NCBI RefSeq assembly: GCF_023218175.1
Contig: NZ_JALPTH010000019.1
Coordinates: 62,001-126,000, forward strand
Length of the DNA: 64,000 bases
Direction: 5' to 3'
Source: Streptomyces lichenis
Lineage (GTDB): Bacteria; Actinomycetota; Actinomycetes; Streptomycetales; Streptomycetaceae
Made by a program: the position numbers and the translations under genes
Shown: piece after piece, positions 17,665 to 26,654 of the stretch
Layout of the letters: the number at the start of each line of letters is the position of its first letter
Position numbering within the stretch: the stretch's first letter is position 1
Notes under the pieces: generated by a model
What the model saw: the letters and a program-made list of their open reading frames with translations, nothing else
The model's database searches: none
Told to the model about the DNA's origin: nothing

Positions 17665-18609
17665 ATGACGGGCACTCGTATCGCCGCGCTCGGGCACTAC
17701 CAGCCCGCCCAGGTGCTGACCAACGCCGACCTGGCCGAGCTGGTCGACACCAGCGACGAATGGATCACCAGCCGGGTGGGCATCCGCACCCGCCATGTCG
17801 CCGGGCCCGACGAACCGGTGGACGAGATGGCCGCACACGCGGCGGCCAAGGCGCTGGCCACCGCGGGCCTGGCGCCCACCGACATCGACCTGGTCGTGGT
17901 CGCCACCTCCACCGCGATCGACCGCTCGCCCAACACCGCGGCCCGGGTCGCCGCCCGGCTCGCCATGACCTCCCCGGCCACCCTGGACCTCAATGTGGTC
18001 TGCGCCGGCTTCACCCACGCGCTGGCCACCGCCGACCACGCGGTACGGGCCGGTTCGGCCACCCGCGCCCTGGTGATCGGCGCCGACAAGATGACCGGGA
18101 TCACCGACTGGACCGACCGCACCACCTGCGTCCTGGTCGGCGACGGGGCCGGGGCCGCCGTGGTGGAGGCCGCTCCGGAGGGCACCGACGCCATCGGCCC
18201 GGTGCTGTGGGGCTCGGTCCCCGAGATGGGGCACGCGGTACGGATCGAGGGCACCCCGCCGAAGTTCGCCCAGGAGGGCCAGGCGGTCTACCGCTGGGCC
18301 ACCACCCAGCTCCCGCCGATCGCCCGCCGGGTCTGCGAGCGGTCCGGTATCGCCCCCGAGGAGCTGGCCGCGGTGGTGCTGCACCAGGCCAACCTGCGGA
18401 TCATCGAGCCGGTGGCCCGGAAGATCGGCGCGGTCAACGCGGTCATCGCCAAGGACGTCACCGAGTCCGGCAACACCTCCGCCGCCTCCATCCCGATGGC
18501 GCTCAGCAAGCTGGTCGAGCGCGGCGAGGTCGCCTCCGGCGCGCCCGCGCTGCTCTTCGGCTTCGGCGGGAACCTGTCGTACGCGGGCCAGGTCGTCCGC
18601 ATCCCCTGA
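17665..18609 (+). CDS. Beta-ketoacyl-ACP synthase III (FabH-like)
   Basis: A 314-residue thiolase-fold condensing enzyme. The FabH triad is intact: C113 in LNVVCAGF, H240 in VVLHQAN and N270 in TESGNTSAAS. The fold ends with the usual GGNLSYAGQVVRIP. FabH enzymes start fatty acid or polyketide chains from acyl-CoA and malonyl-ACP. It is not inside a fab operon here: no ACP, FabD or FabF adjoins it, so a role with a specialised pathway is possible. The ATG has AAGGGGG about 8 bases upstream. Confidence 0.93.
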   Translation: MTGTRIAALGHYQPAQVLTNADLAELVDTSDEWITSRVGIRTRHVAGPDEPVDEMAAHAAAKALATAGLAPTDIDLVVVATSTAIDRSPNTAARVAARLAMTSPATLDLNVVCAGFTHALATADHAVRAGSATRALVIGADKMTGITDWTDRTTCVLVGDGAGAAVVEAAPEGTDAIGPVLWGSVPEMGHAVRIEGTPPKFAQEGQAVYRWATTQLPPIARRVCERSGIAPEELAAVVLHQANLRIIEPVARKIGAVNAVIAKDVTESGNTSAASIPMALSKLVERGEVASGAPALLFGFGGNLSYAGQVVRIP

Positions 18610-18700
18610 GCCGGTCGTCGGTCGTCCCCGGTACGGGGATGGCCGGGTACGGCCTTTGTCCTGGGTGAGGAGAAAGTCGAGGGCGATTCCCGCGCAACTT

Positions 18701-18732
18701 CTTCCCCCTGCGGCAAAGCGCTGCTACGTTCC
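18701..18732 (+). promoter_or_regulatory. Candidate promoter of the ROK regulator
   Basis: A CTTCCCC segment followed 17 bases later by TACGTT (18725-18730) as a -10. A closely matching 33-base segment stands upstream of the cyclase gene at 26655-26687, sharing the CTT-CC-CT start, a GG-CAA centre and the GCTA-CGT end. The shared string suggests one common sigma factor or regulator for both transcription units. Confidence 0.4.
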
Positions 18733-18786
18733 CCTCTCGACAGCAGGACGTGAACGGCCGGACGAGACGACGGCGGGGAGGGGCGC

Positions 18787-19977
18787 GTGAGACGGATGAC
18801 GGCACGACCTGCCAACGCGCACCAGGCGCGGCTGCTGCGGCTGCTGCGCGACGGCGGCCCCAACTCCCGTGCCCAGCTCGGCGACCAGGTCGACCTGTCC
18901 CGCTCCAAGCTGGCGGTCGAGGTCGACCGGCTGCTGGAGACCGGCCTGGTGGTCGCGGACGGGCTCGCCGCCTCGCGCGGCGGGCGCCGTTCGCACAACA
19001 TCCGGCTCGCGCCCGGCTTGCGCTTCCTCGGCGTGGACATCGGCGCCACCTCCGTGGACGTGGCCGTCACCAACGCCGAACTGGAGGTGCTGGGCCACCT
19101 CAACCAGCCGATGGACGTCCGCGAGGGCCCGGTCGCCGTGTTCGAGCAGGTGCTCGCCATGGCGGCCAAGCTCAGGGCCTCCGGGCTGGCCGAGGGGTTC
19201 GACGGTGCCGGGATCGGCGTTCCGGGCCCGGTCCGCTTCCCCGAGGGCGTGCCGGTCGCGCCGCCGATCATGCCCGGCTGGGACGGCTTCCCGGTCCGTG
19301 AGGCGCTCAGCCAGGAGCTGGGCTGCCCGGTCATGGTCGACAACGACGTGAACCTGATGGCGATGGGGGAGCAGCACGCGGGCGTCGCACGCTCGGTGGG
19401 CGACTTCCTCTGCGTCAAGATCGGTACGGGTATCGGCTGCGGCATCGTGGTCGGCGGCGAGGTCCACCGGGGCGTCACCGGCAGTGCCGGGGACATCGGC
19501 CACATCCAGGTCGTCCCGGACGGCCGCCCCTGCGCCTGCGGCAACCGAGGCTGCCTGGAGGCCCACTTCAGCGGTGCCGCGCTGGCCCGGGACGCCGAGG
19601 ACGCGGCCCGCGGCGGGCACTCGGCGGAGCTGGCGGCGCGGCTGGAGGGCGCCGGACGGCTCACCGCGGCGGACGTCGCCGCGGCGGCCTCGGCCGGGGA
19701 CGCCACCTCGCTGGAGCTGATCCGCGAGGGCGGCAACCACGTCGGCCAGGTCATCGCCGCGCTCGTCAGCTTCTTCAACCCCGGCCTGGTCGTGATCGGC
19801 GGCGGGGTGACCGGCCTCGGCCACACCCTGCTGGCCAGCGTCCGCACCCAGGTCTACCGCACCTCCCTGCCGCTGGCGACGGGCAACCTGCCCATCGTGC
19901 TGGGGGAGTTGGGCCAGCTCGCCGGAGTCACCGGCGCCGCCCGGCTGATCAGCGACCACCTGTTCTCCCCGGCCTGA
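18787..19977 (+). CDS. ROK-family transcriptional regulator
   Basis: A 396-residue repressor-type ROK protein. Residues 10-60 are a winged HTH (HQARLLRLLRDGGPNSRAQL, VDLSRSKLAVEVDRL). From residue 78 the sugar-kinase fold begins (FLGVDIGATSVDVAVTN), with the second nucleotide motif GVPGPVRFPEG. The ROK zinc motif is present: CACGNRGCLEAH. The kinase-like fold probably senses a sugar or cyclitol (phosphate). It precedes an ABC importer, an oxidoreductase and an isomerase on the same strand and is their likely local regulator. Start GTG 18787. Confidence 0.93.
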   Translation: MRRMTARPANAHQARLLRLLRDGGPNSRAQLGDQVDLSRSKLAVEVDRLLETGLVVADGLAASRGGRRSHNIRLAPGLRFLGVDIGATSVDVAVTNAELEVLGHLNQPMDVREGPVAVFEQVLAMAAKLRASGLAEGFDGAGIGVPGPVRFPEGVPVAPPIMPGWDGFPVREALSQELGCPVMVDNDVNLMAMGEQHAGVARSVGDFLCVKIGTGIGCGIVVGGEVHRGVTGSAGDIGHIQVVPDGRPCACGNRGCLEAHFSGAALARDAEDAARGGHSAELAARLEGAGRLTAADVAAAASAGDATSLELIREGGNHVGQVIAALVSFFNPGLVVIGGGVTGLGHTLLASVRTQVYRTSLPLATGNLPIVLGELGQLAGVTGAARLISDHLFSPA

Positions 19978-20020
19978 CCCGGCCGGGGCCGGCCCGCCCA
20001 CCGGGCCGCCCGCACCACGG

Positions 20021-20140
20021 CACGCGCACCACCCGTTCCGTACGCGCACCACCCGTTCCGTACGCGATCCGCCTGTTCCGCACGAGCGCCACCTCTTCCG
20101 CATGCGCGCCACCCGTTCCGTATGAGCACCGCACGAGCAC
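20021..20140. repeat. Five to six 20-bp tandem repeats in the leader of the ABC importer
   Basis: Five units of exactly 20 bases start at 20021, 20041, 20061, 20081 and 20101, with a decayed sixth at 20121. The consensus is YAYGCGCRCC followed by ACCCGTTCCG. Units 1 and 2 differ at one base. The period is not a multiple of three, so this is not a coding repeat. Two helical turns separate successive units, as in arrays of protein-binding sites. There are no spacers, so it is not a CRISPR array. Confidence 0.85.
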
Positions 20141-20150
20141 CTCCGCTCCA

Positions 20151-20200
20151 CGAGTCCCAGGACTCGCCCGCGTCCCCCGCCTCACGAGTCCGGTGACTCG
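20151..20200. repeat. Two 34-bp repeats, each with a CGAGTC dyad
   Basis: Two imperfect copies 34 bases apart. The first contains CGAGTCC-CA-GGACTCG (20151-20166), the second CGAGTC-CGGT-GACTCG (20185-20200). Each can fold into a hairpin or serve as a dyad operator. They sit between the 20-bp repeats and the start of the importer operon. Confidence 0.7.
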
Positions 20201-20266
20201 TCCGCGTACCCGCCCGTCCGTCCCGTCGGCCGCGCCACCGCCTCCGCCGACCCGCACCGCCCGCAC

Positions 20267-20312
20267 CCCGTGTCCGCACTACCCGTGTACCCGTGTCCGT
20301 ACCACCCGTGTG
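20267..20312. repeat. Tandem pair of 23-bp repeats
   Basis: Two directly adjacent 23-base units (20267-20289 and 20290-20312) share CCCGTGTCCG at the start and ACCCGTGT near the end, with four differences. They end 46 bases before the first gene of the importer. Together with the two arrays before them they make almost the whole 381-base leader repetitive. Confidence 0.75.
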
Positions 20313-20358
20313 CCCGCCGCCGGTCCGGCGGGGCGCCCGTACGCCGAGGGAACCCACC

Positions 20359-21942
20359 ATGGCTGCACCCGAACCACCGGCCGGCCCGGCCACCCCGCGA
20401 CCACCGCTGCTCACTATGTCCGGCATCACCAAGTCCTTCCCCGGGGTACGCGCCCTGGACGGCGTGGACCTGGAGGTGCGGCCCGGTGAGGTGCACTGCC
20501 TGCTCGGCCAGAACGGCGCCGGGAAGTCCACCCTGATCAAGGTGCTCGCCGGCGCCCACCAGCCGGACGGCGGCATCATCACCTGGTGCGGCGAGGAGGT
20601 GCGGCTGCGCTCCCCGGTGGCCGCCATGCGCCTCGGCATCGCCACCATCTACCAGGAACTCGACCTGGTGGAGGGGCTGTCGGTCGCGGAGAACGTCTTC
20701 CTCGGCCATGAGCCGACCGCCGCCGGCTTCGTCGTCCGCGGCCGCGCCGCCCGCGCCGCCACCGCCGCGCTGCTGAAGCGGCTCGGCCACCCGGAGATCG
20801 ACCCGGCCTGCCCGGTCGGCCGACTCTCCGCCGCCCAGCGGCAGATCGCCTCCATGGCCCGGGCCCTCTCGCACGAGGTGCGGCTCATCGTGATGGACGA
20901 GCCGTCCGCCGCGCTCGACCCGGACGAGACCGACAACCTCTTCCGGATCGTCGCCGACCTCACCGCGGACGGTGTCGCCGTCGTCTACATCTCGCACCGG
21001 CTGGAGGAGATCCGCCGGATCGGCGACCGGGTCACCGTGCTCAAGGACGGCCGGGCCGTGGCCGGCGGGCTGCCCGCCGACTCCACCCCCACCCGCGAGG
21101 TGGTCGCCCTGATGACCGGCCGGAACGTGGAGTACGTCTTCCCCGAGCGGCCCACCCTGCCCGCCACCGGACCACCCGTGCTGACCGTCGAAGGGCTGGG
21201 CCGCGAGGGCGAGTTCGCCCCGATCGACCTGGAACTGCGGGCCGGGGAGATCGTCGGTCTGGCCGGGCTGGTCGGCTCCGGCCGCTCGGAGATCCTGGAG
21301 ACCGTCTACGGGGCGCGGCGGCCCGACACCGGCCGGGTCACCGTCGCCGGGCGGCCGCTGAAGCCCGGCAGCGTCCGGGCCGCGGTCCGGGCCGGACTCG
21401 GCCTCGCCCCCGAGGAGCGCAAGGCCCAGGGCCTGCTGATGCTGGAGTCGGTCACCGCCAACGTGTCCGTCTCCACCCTCTCCCGCTACTCCCGGGCCGG
21501 CTTCCTCGACCGCTCCGCCGAGCGCGCCGCGGCCCGGGCGGCCACCCGTGAGCTGTCGCTGCGCCCGGACAACCCGGACGCCCAGATCCGCACCCTGTCC
21601 GGCGGCAACCAGCAGAAGGCCGTACTGGCCCGCTGGCTGCTGCGTGGCTGCAAGGTGCTGCTGCTGGACGAGCCGACCCGCGGCGTGGACGTCGGCGCCC
21701 GCGCCGAGCTGTACGCGGTGATCCGGCGGCTCGCCGACGACGGGCTCGCGGTGCTGCTGGTCTCCAGCGAGGTCCCCGAGGTGCTGGGCCTCGCCGACCG
21801 GGTGCTGGTGCTGCGGGAGGGCCGGGTGGTGCACACGGCGCCCGCCGGGGAGCTGGACGAGCACCGCGTACTCGACCTCGTGATGGAGGGGAGCCCCGTA
21901 CGGGACGGGCGCCCCGTGACGGAAGGGAGCCCGACGCCATGA
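20359..21942 (+). CDS. Sugar ABC transporter, double ATP-binding protein (RbsA/MglA type)
   Basis: A 527-residue ATPase with two fused nucleotide-binding domains, as in ribose, galactose and inositol importers. Domain 1 has Walker A GQNGAGKST and Walker B LIVMDEPSAALD. Domain 2 has the altered P-loop GLVGSGRSEILETVYG typical of this class, then the signature LSGGNQQKAVLARWLL and Walker B LLLDEPTRGVDVG. The start at ATG 20359 fits the GAGGG just upstream; the longer open frame begins inside the repeat region. It overlaps the permease gene by four bases (ATGA). Confidence 0.96.
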   Translation: MAAPEPPAGPATPRPPLLTMSGITKSFPGVRALDGVDLEVRPGEVHCLLGQNGAGKSTLIKVLAGAHQPDGGIITWCGEEVRLRSPVAAMRLGIATIYQELDLVEGLSVAENVFLGHEPTAAGFVVRGRAARAATAALLKRLGHPEIDPACPVGRLSAAQRQIASMARALSHEVRLIVMDEPSAALDPDETDNLFRIVADLTADGVAVVYISHRLEEIRRIGDRVTVLKDGRAVAGGLPADSTPTREVVALMTGRNVEYVFPERPTLPATGPPVLTVEGLGREGEFAPIDLELRAGEIVGLAGLVGSGRSEILETVYGARRPDTGRVTVAGRPLKPGSVRAAVRAGLGLAPEERKAQGLLMLESVTANVSVSTLSRYSRAGFLDRSAERAAARAATRELSLRPDNPDAQIRTLSGGNQQKAVLARWLLRGCKVLLLDEPTRGVDVGARAELYAVIRRLADDGLAVLLVSSEVPEVLGLADRVLVLREGRVVHTAPAGELDEHRVLDLVMEGSPVRDGRPVTEGSPTP

Positions 21943-22973
21943 CGCAGCCCACCTCCCCGGCCACCGGTGCGGAGCACGGGAAGGCCGGGGGACCCGTCCG
22001 CGAGGACGCCCCGGTGCGGACCCGTCCGCCGCTGGGGCTGCGGGCCGACGTCCGCAACCTGTCGCTGCTCGGGGTGCTCGCGGTACTGGTCGCGGTCGGC
22101 GGGTTCACCCGGCCCGAGCAGTTCCTCGACACCGCCAACCTCCAACTGGTCCTCACCCAGGCCTCGGTGATCGGTGTGGTCACCGTCGGCATGACCTTCG
22201 TCATCACCAGCGGGGGCATCGACCTGTCGGTGGGCGCGATCGTGGCGCTCGCCTCGGTGTGGGCCACCACGGTCGCCACCCAGGAGTACGGCTTCGCCGG
22301 GATCCTGTTCACCGCGGTGGTCGTCGGCCTGGGCTGCGGACTGGTGAACGGGCTGCTCATCGCGTACGGCGGGATGGTCCCGTTCATCGCCACCCTCGCC
22401 ATGCTCGCCTCGGCGCGCGGACTGGCCCTCCAGATCACCGAGGGCCGGACCCAGATCGTCACCGTGCGGTCCGTGCTGGACCTGGGCGTGCCCGATGCCT
22501 ATGTGCTCGGCATCCCGCCGCTGGTGCTGGTCTTCGCGGTGGTGACGGCGGTCGGCTGGCTGCTGCTCAACCGCACCACCTTCGGCCGGCGCACCGTCGC
22601 GGTCGGCGGCAATCCGGAGGCCGCCCGGCTGGCCGGCATCGACGTCCGGCGCCAGCGGCTCTACCTCTATCTGCTGTCCGGGCTGTGCTGCGGGATCGCC
22701 GCCTTCCTGCTGATCGTGCTGGCCGGCTCCGGCCAGAACACCAACGGCAACCTCTACGAGCTGGACGCCATCGCCGCCGCCATCATCGGCGGCACCCTGC
22801 TCAGCGGCGGCCGCGGCACCATCACCGGCTCGGTGCTCGGGGTGCTGGTCTTCACCACGATCACCAACATCTTCGCCCTCAACAACCTGCAGAGCGACGT
22901 CCAGCAGATCGCCAAGGGCGCGATCATCGTCGCCGCCGTCCTGGTCCAGCGCCGCACCGCCGCCGAGCACTGA
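21939..22973 (+). CDS. Sugar ABC transporter permease (RbsC type)
   Basis: A 344-residue integral membrane protein with about nine to ten hydrophobic segments. It has the family motif VGMTFVITSGGIDLSVGAIVAL near 85-107 and VAVGGNPEAARLAGIDV in the cytoplasmic coupling loop, then GGTLLSGGRGTITGSVLGVLVF. It forms the channel of the importer with the ATPase before it and the lipoprotein after it. The start overlaps the ATPase stop, so the two are translationally coupled. Confidence 0.96.
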   Translation: MTQPTSPATGAEHGKAGGPVREDAPVRTRPPLGLRADVRNLSLLGVLAVLVAVGGFTRPEQFLDTANLQLVLTQASVIGVVTVGMTFVITSGGIDLSVGAIVALASVWATTVATQEYGFAGILFTAVVVGLGCGLVNGLLIAYGGMVPFIATLAMLASARGLALQITEGRTQIVTVRSVLDLGVPDAYVLGIPPLVLVFAVVTAVGWLLLNRTTFGRRTVAVGGNPEAARLAGIDVRRQRLYLYLLSGLCCGIAAFLLIVLAGSGQNTNGNLYELDAIAAAIIGGTLLSGGRGTITGSVLGVLVFTTITNIFALNNLQSDVQQIAKGAIIVAAVLVQRRTAAEH

Positions 22974-23002
22974 CAGCCTCCGACCGGAAGGGTCCACCCG
23001 CC

Positions 23003-24082
23003 ATGCCAGACGCCATGCCACCCGTCATGCCGGAGAACAGCCGCACCAGCCGCAGAGGACTGCTGTTCGGCACCGCCGCCGTCTCCGCCGGGGCGCTGCT
23101 GACCGCCTGCACCAGCAACGAGCCGAAGAACTCCGGCGCTTCGGGCCCGGCGGCGAGCGGGGCGCCGGCCGCCGACGACAAGCCCGGCACCCCGGTCACC
23201 ATCGGCTTCGCCGGACCGCAGGCCGACCACGGCTGGCTGAACGCCATCAACGAGAACGCCAAGCAGCGCGCCGCCCGCTACTCCGAGGTCACCCTGGAGA
23301 TCACCGAGGGCTCCAACGACACCGCCGCGCAGATCGGCCAGATCCAGACCCTCATCAACAAGAAGGTCGACGTGCTGGTGGTGCTGCCCGCCGACGGCAA
23401 GGCGCTCACCCAGGTCGGCCTCCAGGCGATGAAGGCCGGCATCCCGGTGGTCAACCTGGACCGGGTCTTCGCCTCCCCGCAGGCGTACCGCTGCTGGGTC
23501 GGCGGCGACAACTACGGGATGGGCCTCAACGCCGGGCGGTACATCGGCGAGCAGCTGAAGGACAAGCCGGACGCCAAGGTGGTGGAGCTCGCCGGGCTGG
23601 ACAGCCTGGAGCTGACCAAGCAGCGCACCCAGGGCTTCGACGACGCGCTGAAGAACTACCCCAACATCACCAAGGTGGCCCGCCAGGCCGCCGAGTTCAC
23701 CGTCGAGTCGGGCCAGGCCAAGATGGCCCAACTGCTCCAGGCGCAGAAGCAGTTCGACGCGCTGTGGAACCACGACGACGACCAGGGCGTGGGCGCGCTG
23801 CGGGCCGTGGAGCAGGCCGGGCGGGACGACTTCCTGATGGTCGGCGGCGCCGGTGCCCGCTCCGCGATGGACGCCATCAAGTCCGGCCGAGGGGTGCTCA
23901 AGGCGACCGTGCTCTACCCGCCCACCATGGCCGCATCCGCCATCGACCTGGCCCGGGCGCTCGGCCAGAAGAAGGGTGTCGGCGGTCTCGCCGAGATGGA
24001 GATCCCGTCCTCGATCACCCTCTACTCGGCCGTGGTCACCAAGGACAACGTCGACGAGTACCTGTCGACCGGCTTCAACTAG
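23003..24082 (+). CDS. Sugar ABC transporter substrate-binding lipoprotein
   Basis: A 359-residue periplasmic-binding-protein-1-type receptor. The N-terminus has both a twin-arginine-like SRTSRRGLLFG and a lipobox LLTAC (cysteine 36), so it is exported and lipid-anchored outside the membrane. The ribose/inositol-binding fold is visible in VTIGFAGPQADHGWLNAINE, QTLINKKVDVLVVLPADGKAL, IPVVNLDRVF and FDALWNHDDDQGVGALRAVEQAG. The ligand cannot be read from sequence; the neighbouring oxidoreductase and isomerase point to a cyclitol or sugar. GGAAGGG precedes the start. The gene lies 29 bases after the permease. Confidence 0.95.
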   Translation: MPDAMPPVMPENSRTSRRGLLFGTAAVSAGALLTACTSNEPKNSGASGPAASGAPAADDKPGTPVTIGFAGPQADHGWLNAINENAKQRAARYSEVTLEITEGSNDTAAQIGQIQTLINKKVDVLVVLPADGKALTQVGLQAMKAGIPVVNLDRVFASPQAYRCWVGGDNYGMGLNAGRYIGEQLKDKPDAKVVELAGLDSLELTKQRTQGFDDALKNYPNITKVARQAAEFTVESGQAKMAQLLQAQKQFDALWNHDDDQGVGALRAVEQAGRDDFLMVGGAGARSAMDAIKSGRGVLKATVLYPPTMAASAIDLARALGQKKGVGGLAEMEIPSSITLYSAVVTKDNVDEYLSTGFN

Positions 24083-24133
24083 CCGGCCCCGTGCGCCGTT
24101 TCGACGGACACCGACGAGGAGGAACTGAACCCT

Positions 24134-25522
24134 ATGGCCGCCAAGGAACCACCGGCCCAGTCCGGCGACCGGCCGGTGCTGGGCATCGGCATGGTCGGCT
24201 ACGCCTTCATGGGCGCCGCCCACTCCCAGGGCTGGCGCACCGTGGGCCGGGCCTTCGACCTGCCGCTGCGCCCCGCGCTGGCCGCGGTCTGCGGCCGGGA
24301 CGCCGCGGCCGTGCGCGCCGCCGCCGACCAGCACGGCTGGGCCGCCGCCGAGACCGACTGGCGGGAGCTGATCGCCCGGGACGATGTGCAGCTGGTGGAC
24401 ATCTGCACCCCCGGTGACAGCCACGCCGAGATCGCGATCGCCGCGCTGGAGGCGGGCAAGCACGTGCTGTGCGAGAAGCCGCTCGCCAACTCGGTGGCCG
24501 AGGCCGAGGCGATGGCCGCCGCCGCCGAACGGGCCCGCGCCCGGGGCCAGGTGGCGATGGTGGGCTTCAACTACCGGCGCGTTCCGGCGATGGCGTACGC
24601 GCGGCGGCTGGTCGCCGAGGGGCGGCTCGGCGCGCTGCGGCACGTCCGGGTCTGCTACCTCCAGGACTGGCTGGTGGACCCCGACTTCCCGCTGACCTGG
24701 CGGCTGGAGCGGGAGCACGCAGGCTCCGGCGCGCTCGGCGACCTCGGGGCGCACATCGTGGACCTGGCCCAGCATGTGGCGGGGGAGCGGCTGGTCGGGG
24801 TCTCCGCGCTGAGCGAGACCTTCGTCCGGGAGCGGCCCCGGCTGGTCGGGGCACCGGCGGGGCCCGCGGCGGCGAGTTCCATGGGGGCTGATCCTGCCGG
24901 TGGCGGTCCTGCGGCGGAGAGCGGGGCGGGCGCCGGCCTCCCGGCGGCCGGGGGCGCCGGGCGGGGGCCGGTGACCGTGGACGACGCGGTGGTGTTCACC
25001 GGACGGCTCGCCTCCGGGGCGCTGGCCTCCTTCGAGGCGACCAGGATGGCGGCCGGCCGGAAGAACGCGCTGCGGCTGGAGCTCAACGGCGAACGGGGCT
25101 CGCTCGCCTTCGACCTGGAGCGGCTGAACGAGCTGTTCTTCCACGACCACACCGAGCCCGCCGCCTCCGCCGGCTTCCGCCGGGTGCTGGTGACCGAGCC
25201 GGACCACCCGTATCTGGAGGGCTGGTGGCCGCCGGGGCACGCGCTGGGCTACGAGCACACCTTCGCCCACCAGGCCCGGGACCTGGTGCTCGCGGTCGCC
25301 GCCGGCACCGAGCCGTCCCCCTCGTTCGCGGACGGGCTCCAGGTGCAGCGGGTGCTGGCGGCCGTGGAGCGCAGCGCCGCCGACCACGCCGCCTACACCC
25401 CGACCGACGGCCAAGCCCCTACGGACGTGCCGCCCGCCGCCGGGCCGGTACCGCCCTCGCTCACCACCACCCCACCCCCGTCCCCGCCACCCCCGCCGCC
25501 CTCGTCCGCCGTCACCGCCTAG
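24134..25522 (+). CDS. Gfo/Idh/MocA-family oxidoreductase
   Basis: A 462-residue NAD(P)-dependent sugar or cyclitol dehydrogenase. The Rossmann part starts GIGMVGYAFMGAAHS and carries the catalytic EKP motif (E114-K115-P116 in CEKPLANS). Next come MVGFNYRRVPA and SGALGDLGAHIVDLAQHV, typical of the family. Two features are odd. An Ala/Gly-rich insert at about 237-275 (GADPAGGGPAAESGAG) interrupts the C-terminal domain, and the tail is a proline/serine-rich run ending PPPPPPSSAVTA. It is 51 bases after the binding protein, in the same operon, and may oxidise the imported compound. Confidence 0.93.
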   Translation: MAAKEPPAQSGDRPVLGIGMVGYAFMGAAHSQGWRTVGRAFDLPLRPALAAVCGRDAAAVRAAADQHGWAAAETDWRELIARDDVQLVDICTPGDSHAEIAIAALEAGKHVLCEKPLANSVAEAEAMAAAAERARARGQVAMVGFNYRRVPAMAYARRLVAEGRLGALRHVRVCYLQDWLVDPDFPLTWRLEREHAGSGALGDLGAHIVDLAQHVAGERLVGVSALSETFVRERPRLVGAPAGPAAASSMGADPAGGGPAAESGAGAGLPAAGGAGRGPVTVDDAVVFTGRLASGALASFEATRMAAGRKNALRLELNGERGSLAFDLERLNELFFHDHTEPAASAGFRRVLVTEPDHPYLEGWWPPGHALGYEHTFAHQARDLVLAVAAGTEPSPSFADGLQVQRVLAAVERSAADHAAYTPTDGQAPTDVPPAAGPVPPSLTTTPPPSPPPPPPSSAVTA

Positions 25523-25533
25523 GAGGCCTTCCG

Positions 25534-26538
25534 GTGCCACGTCCCTTCACCCTCTTCACCGGCCAGTGGGCCGACCTGCCGTTGGAGGAGGTCTGCCGGC
25601 TCGCCCGCGACTTCGGCTACGACGGGCTGGAACTCGCCTGCTGGGGCGACCACTTCGAGGTCGACAAGGCGCTGGCCGACCCGGGCTATCTGGACGGCCG
25701 GCGGGCGCTGCTCGACAAGTACGGGCTGACCTGCTTCGCGATCTCCAACCACCTCATCGGCCAGGCGGTCTGCGACCATCCGATCGACGAGCGCCACCAG
25801 GCCATCCTGCCCGCCCGGATCTGGGGCGACGGGGAGCCGGAGGGCGTACGGCGGCGGGCGGCTCGGGAGATGGCGGACACCGCGCGGGCGGCGGCCGCGT
25901 TCGGGGTGCGCACGGTGATCGGCTTCACCGGCTCCTCCATCTGGCATCTGGTGGCGATGTTCCCGCCGGTGCCGGAGCGGATGGTCGAGCGCGGCTACCA
26001 GGACTTCGCCGAGCGCTGGAACCCCGTGCTGGACGTCTTCGACGCCGAGGGCGTCCGCTTCGCCCACGAGGTCCACCCCGGCGAGATCGCCTATGACTAC
26101 TGGACCACCCAGCGCGCCCTGGAGGCGGTGGACCTGCGCCCCGCGTTCGGGCTCAACTTCGACCCCAGCCACTTCGTCTGGCAGGACCTCGACCCGGTGG
26201 GCTTCCTCTGGGACTTCCGGGACCGGATCTACCACGTGGACTGCAAGGAGGCCCGCAAGCGGCTGGACGGCCGCAACGGGCGGCTCGGCTCCCATCTGCC
26301 CTGGGGCGACCCTCGGCGCGGTTGGGACTTCGTCTCGGCGGGGCACGGGGACGTGCCCTGGGAGGACGTGTTCCGGATGCTGCGGTCCATCGGCTACGGC
26401 GGCCCGGTGTCGGTGGAGTGGGAGGACGCCGGAATGGACCGGCTGATCGGTGCGCCGGAAGCGCTCGCCACGCTGAAGCGGTACGACTTCGACCCGCCGG
26501 CCGCCTCCTTCGACGCCGCCTTCGGCTCCGCGGACTGA
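25534..26538 (+). CDS. Sugar phosphate isomerase/epimerase (TIM barrel)
   Basis: A 334-residue AP-endonuclease-2-type TIM barrel of the IolE/IolI class. Metal-ligand positions are visible in FAHEVHPGEIAYDYW (glutamate and histidine), FGLNFDPSHFVWQ (aspartate, histidine), YHVDCKEARKRL and VSVEWEDAGMD. It starts at GTG 25534; AGGAGG overlaps the stop of the oxidoreductase gene, so translation is coupled. Together with that oxidoreductase it could convert the substrate brought in by the ABC importer. A hairpin 20 bases downstream closes this transcription unit. Confidence 0.93.
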   Translation: MPRPFTLFTGQWADLPLEEVCRLARDFGYDGLELACWGDHFEVDKALADPGYLDGRRALLDKYGLTCFAISNHLIGQAVCDHPIDERHQAILPARIWGDGEPEGVRRRAAREMADTARAAAAFGVRTVIGFTGSSIWHLVAMFPPVPERMVERGYQDFAERWNPVLDVFDAEGVRFAHEVHPGEIAYDYWTTQRALEAVDLRPAFGLNFDPSHFVWQDLDPVGFLWDFRDRIYHVDCKEARKRLDGRNGRLGSHLPWGDPRRGWDFVSAGHGDVPWEDVFRMLRSIGYGGPVSVEWEDAGMDRLIGAPEALATLKRYDFDPPAASFDAAFGSAD

Positions 26539-26558
26539 GGCATAACCGCTGCTGAGCG

Positions 26559-26586
26559 GCCCGGTGGCACGCGCGCGCCACCGGGC
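26559..26586 (+). terminator. Hairpin after the isomerase gene
   Basis: A perfect 10-bp inverted repeat (GCCCGGTGGC and its complement) with an eight-base loop, 20 bases past the stop codon. No T-run follows. It separates the importer operon from the ebo operon, which then has its own promoter. Confidence 0.65.
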
Positions 26587-26654
26587 GGTCCGGCCTGCCC
26601 AAACCGACTTCGTCCCGCGCCGGGAGAAAGCCGGACCGAGGTGCGGCACAAGGG

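Noticed and set aside
20021..20140. CRISPR array
   Set aside because: Units of 20 bases are directly adjacent with no spacers, and no cas gene is near.
22754..25540. A 928-codon frame on the - strand opposite the binding protein and oxidoreductase
   Set aside because: Antisense shadow with His/Val/Gly-rich content and no family resemblance.
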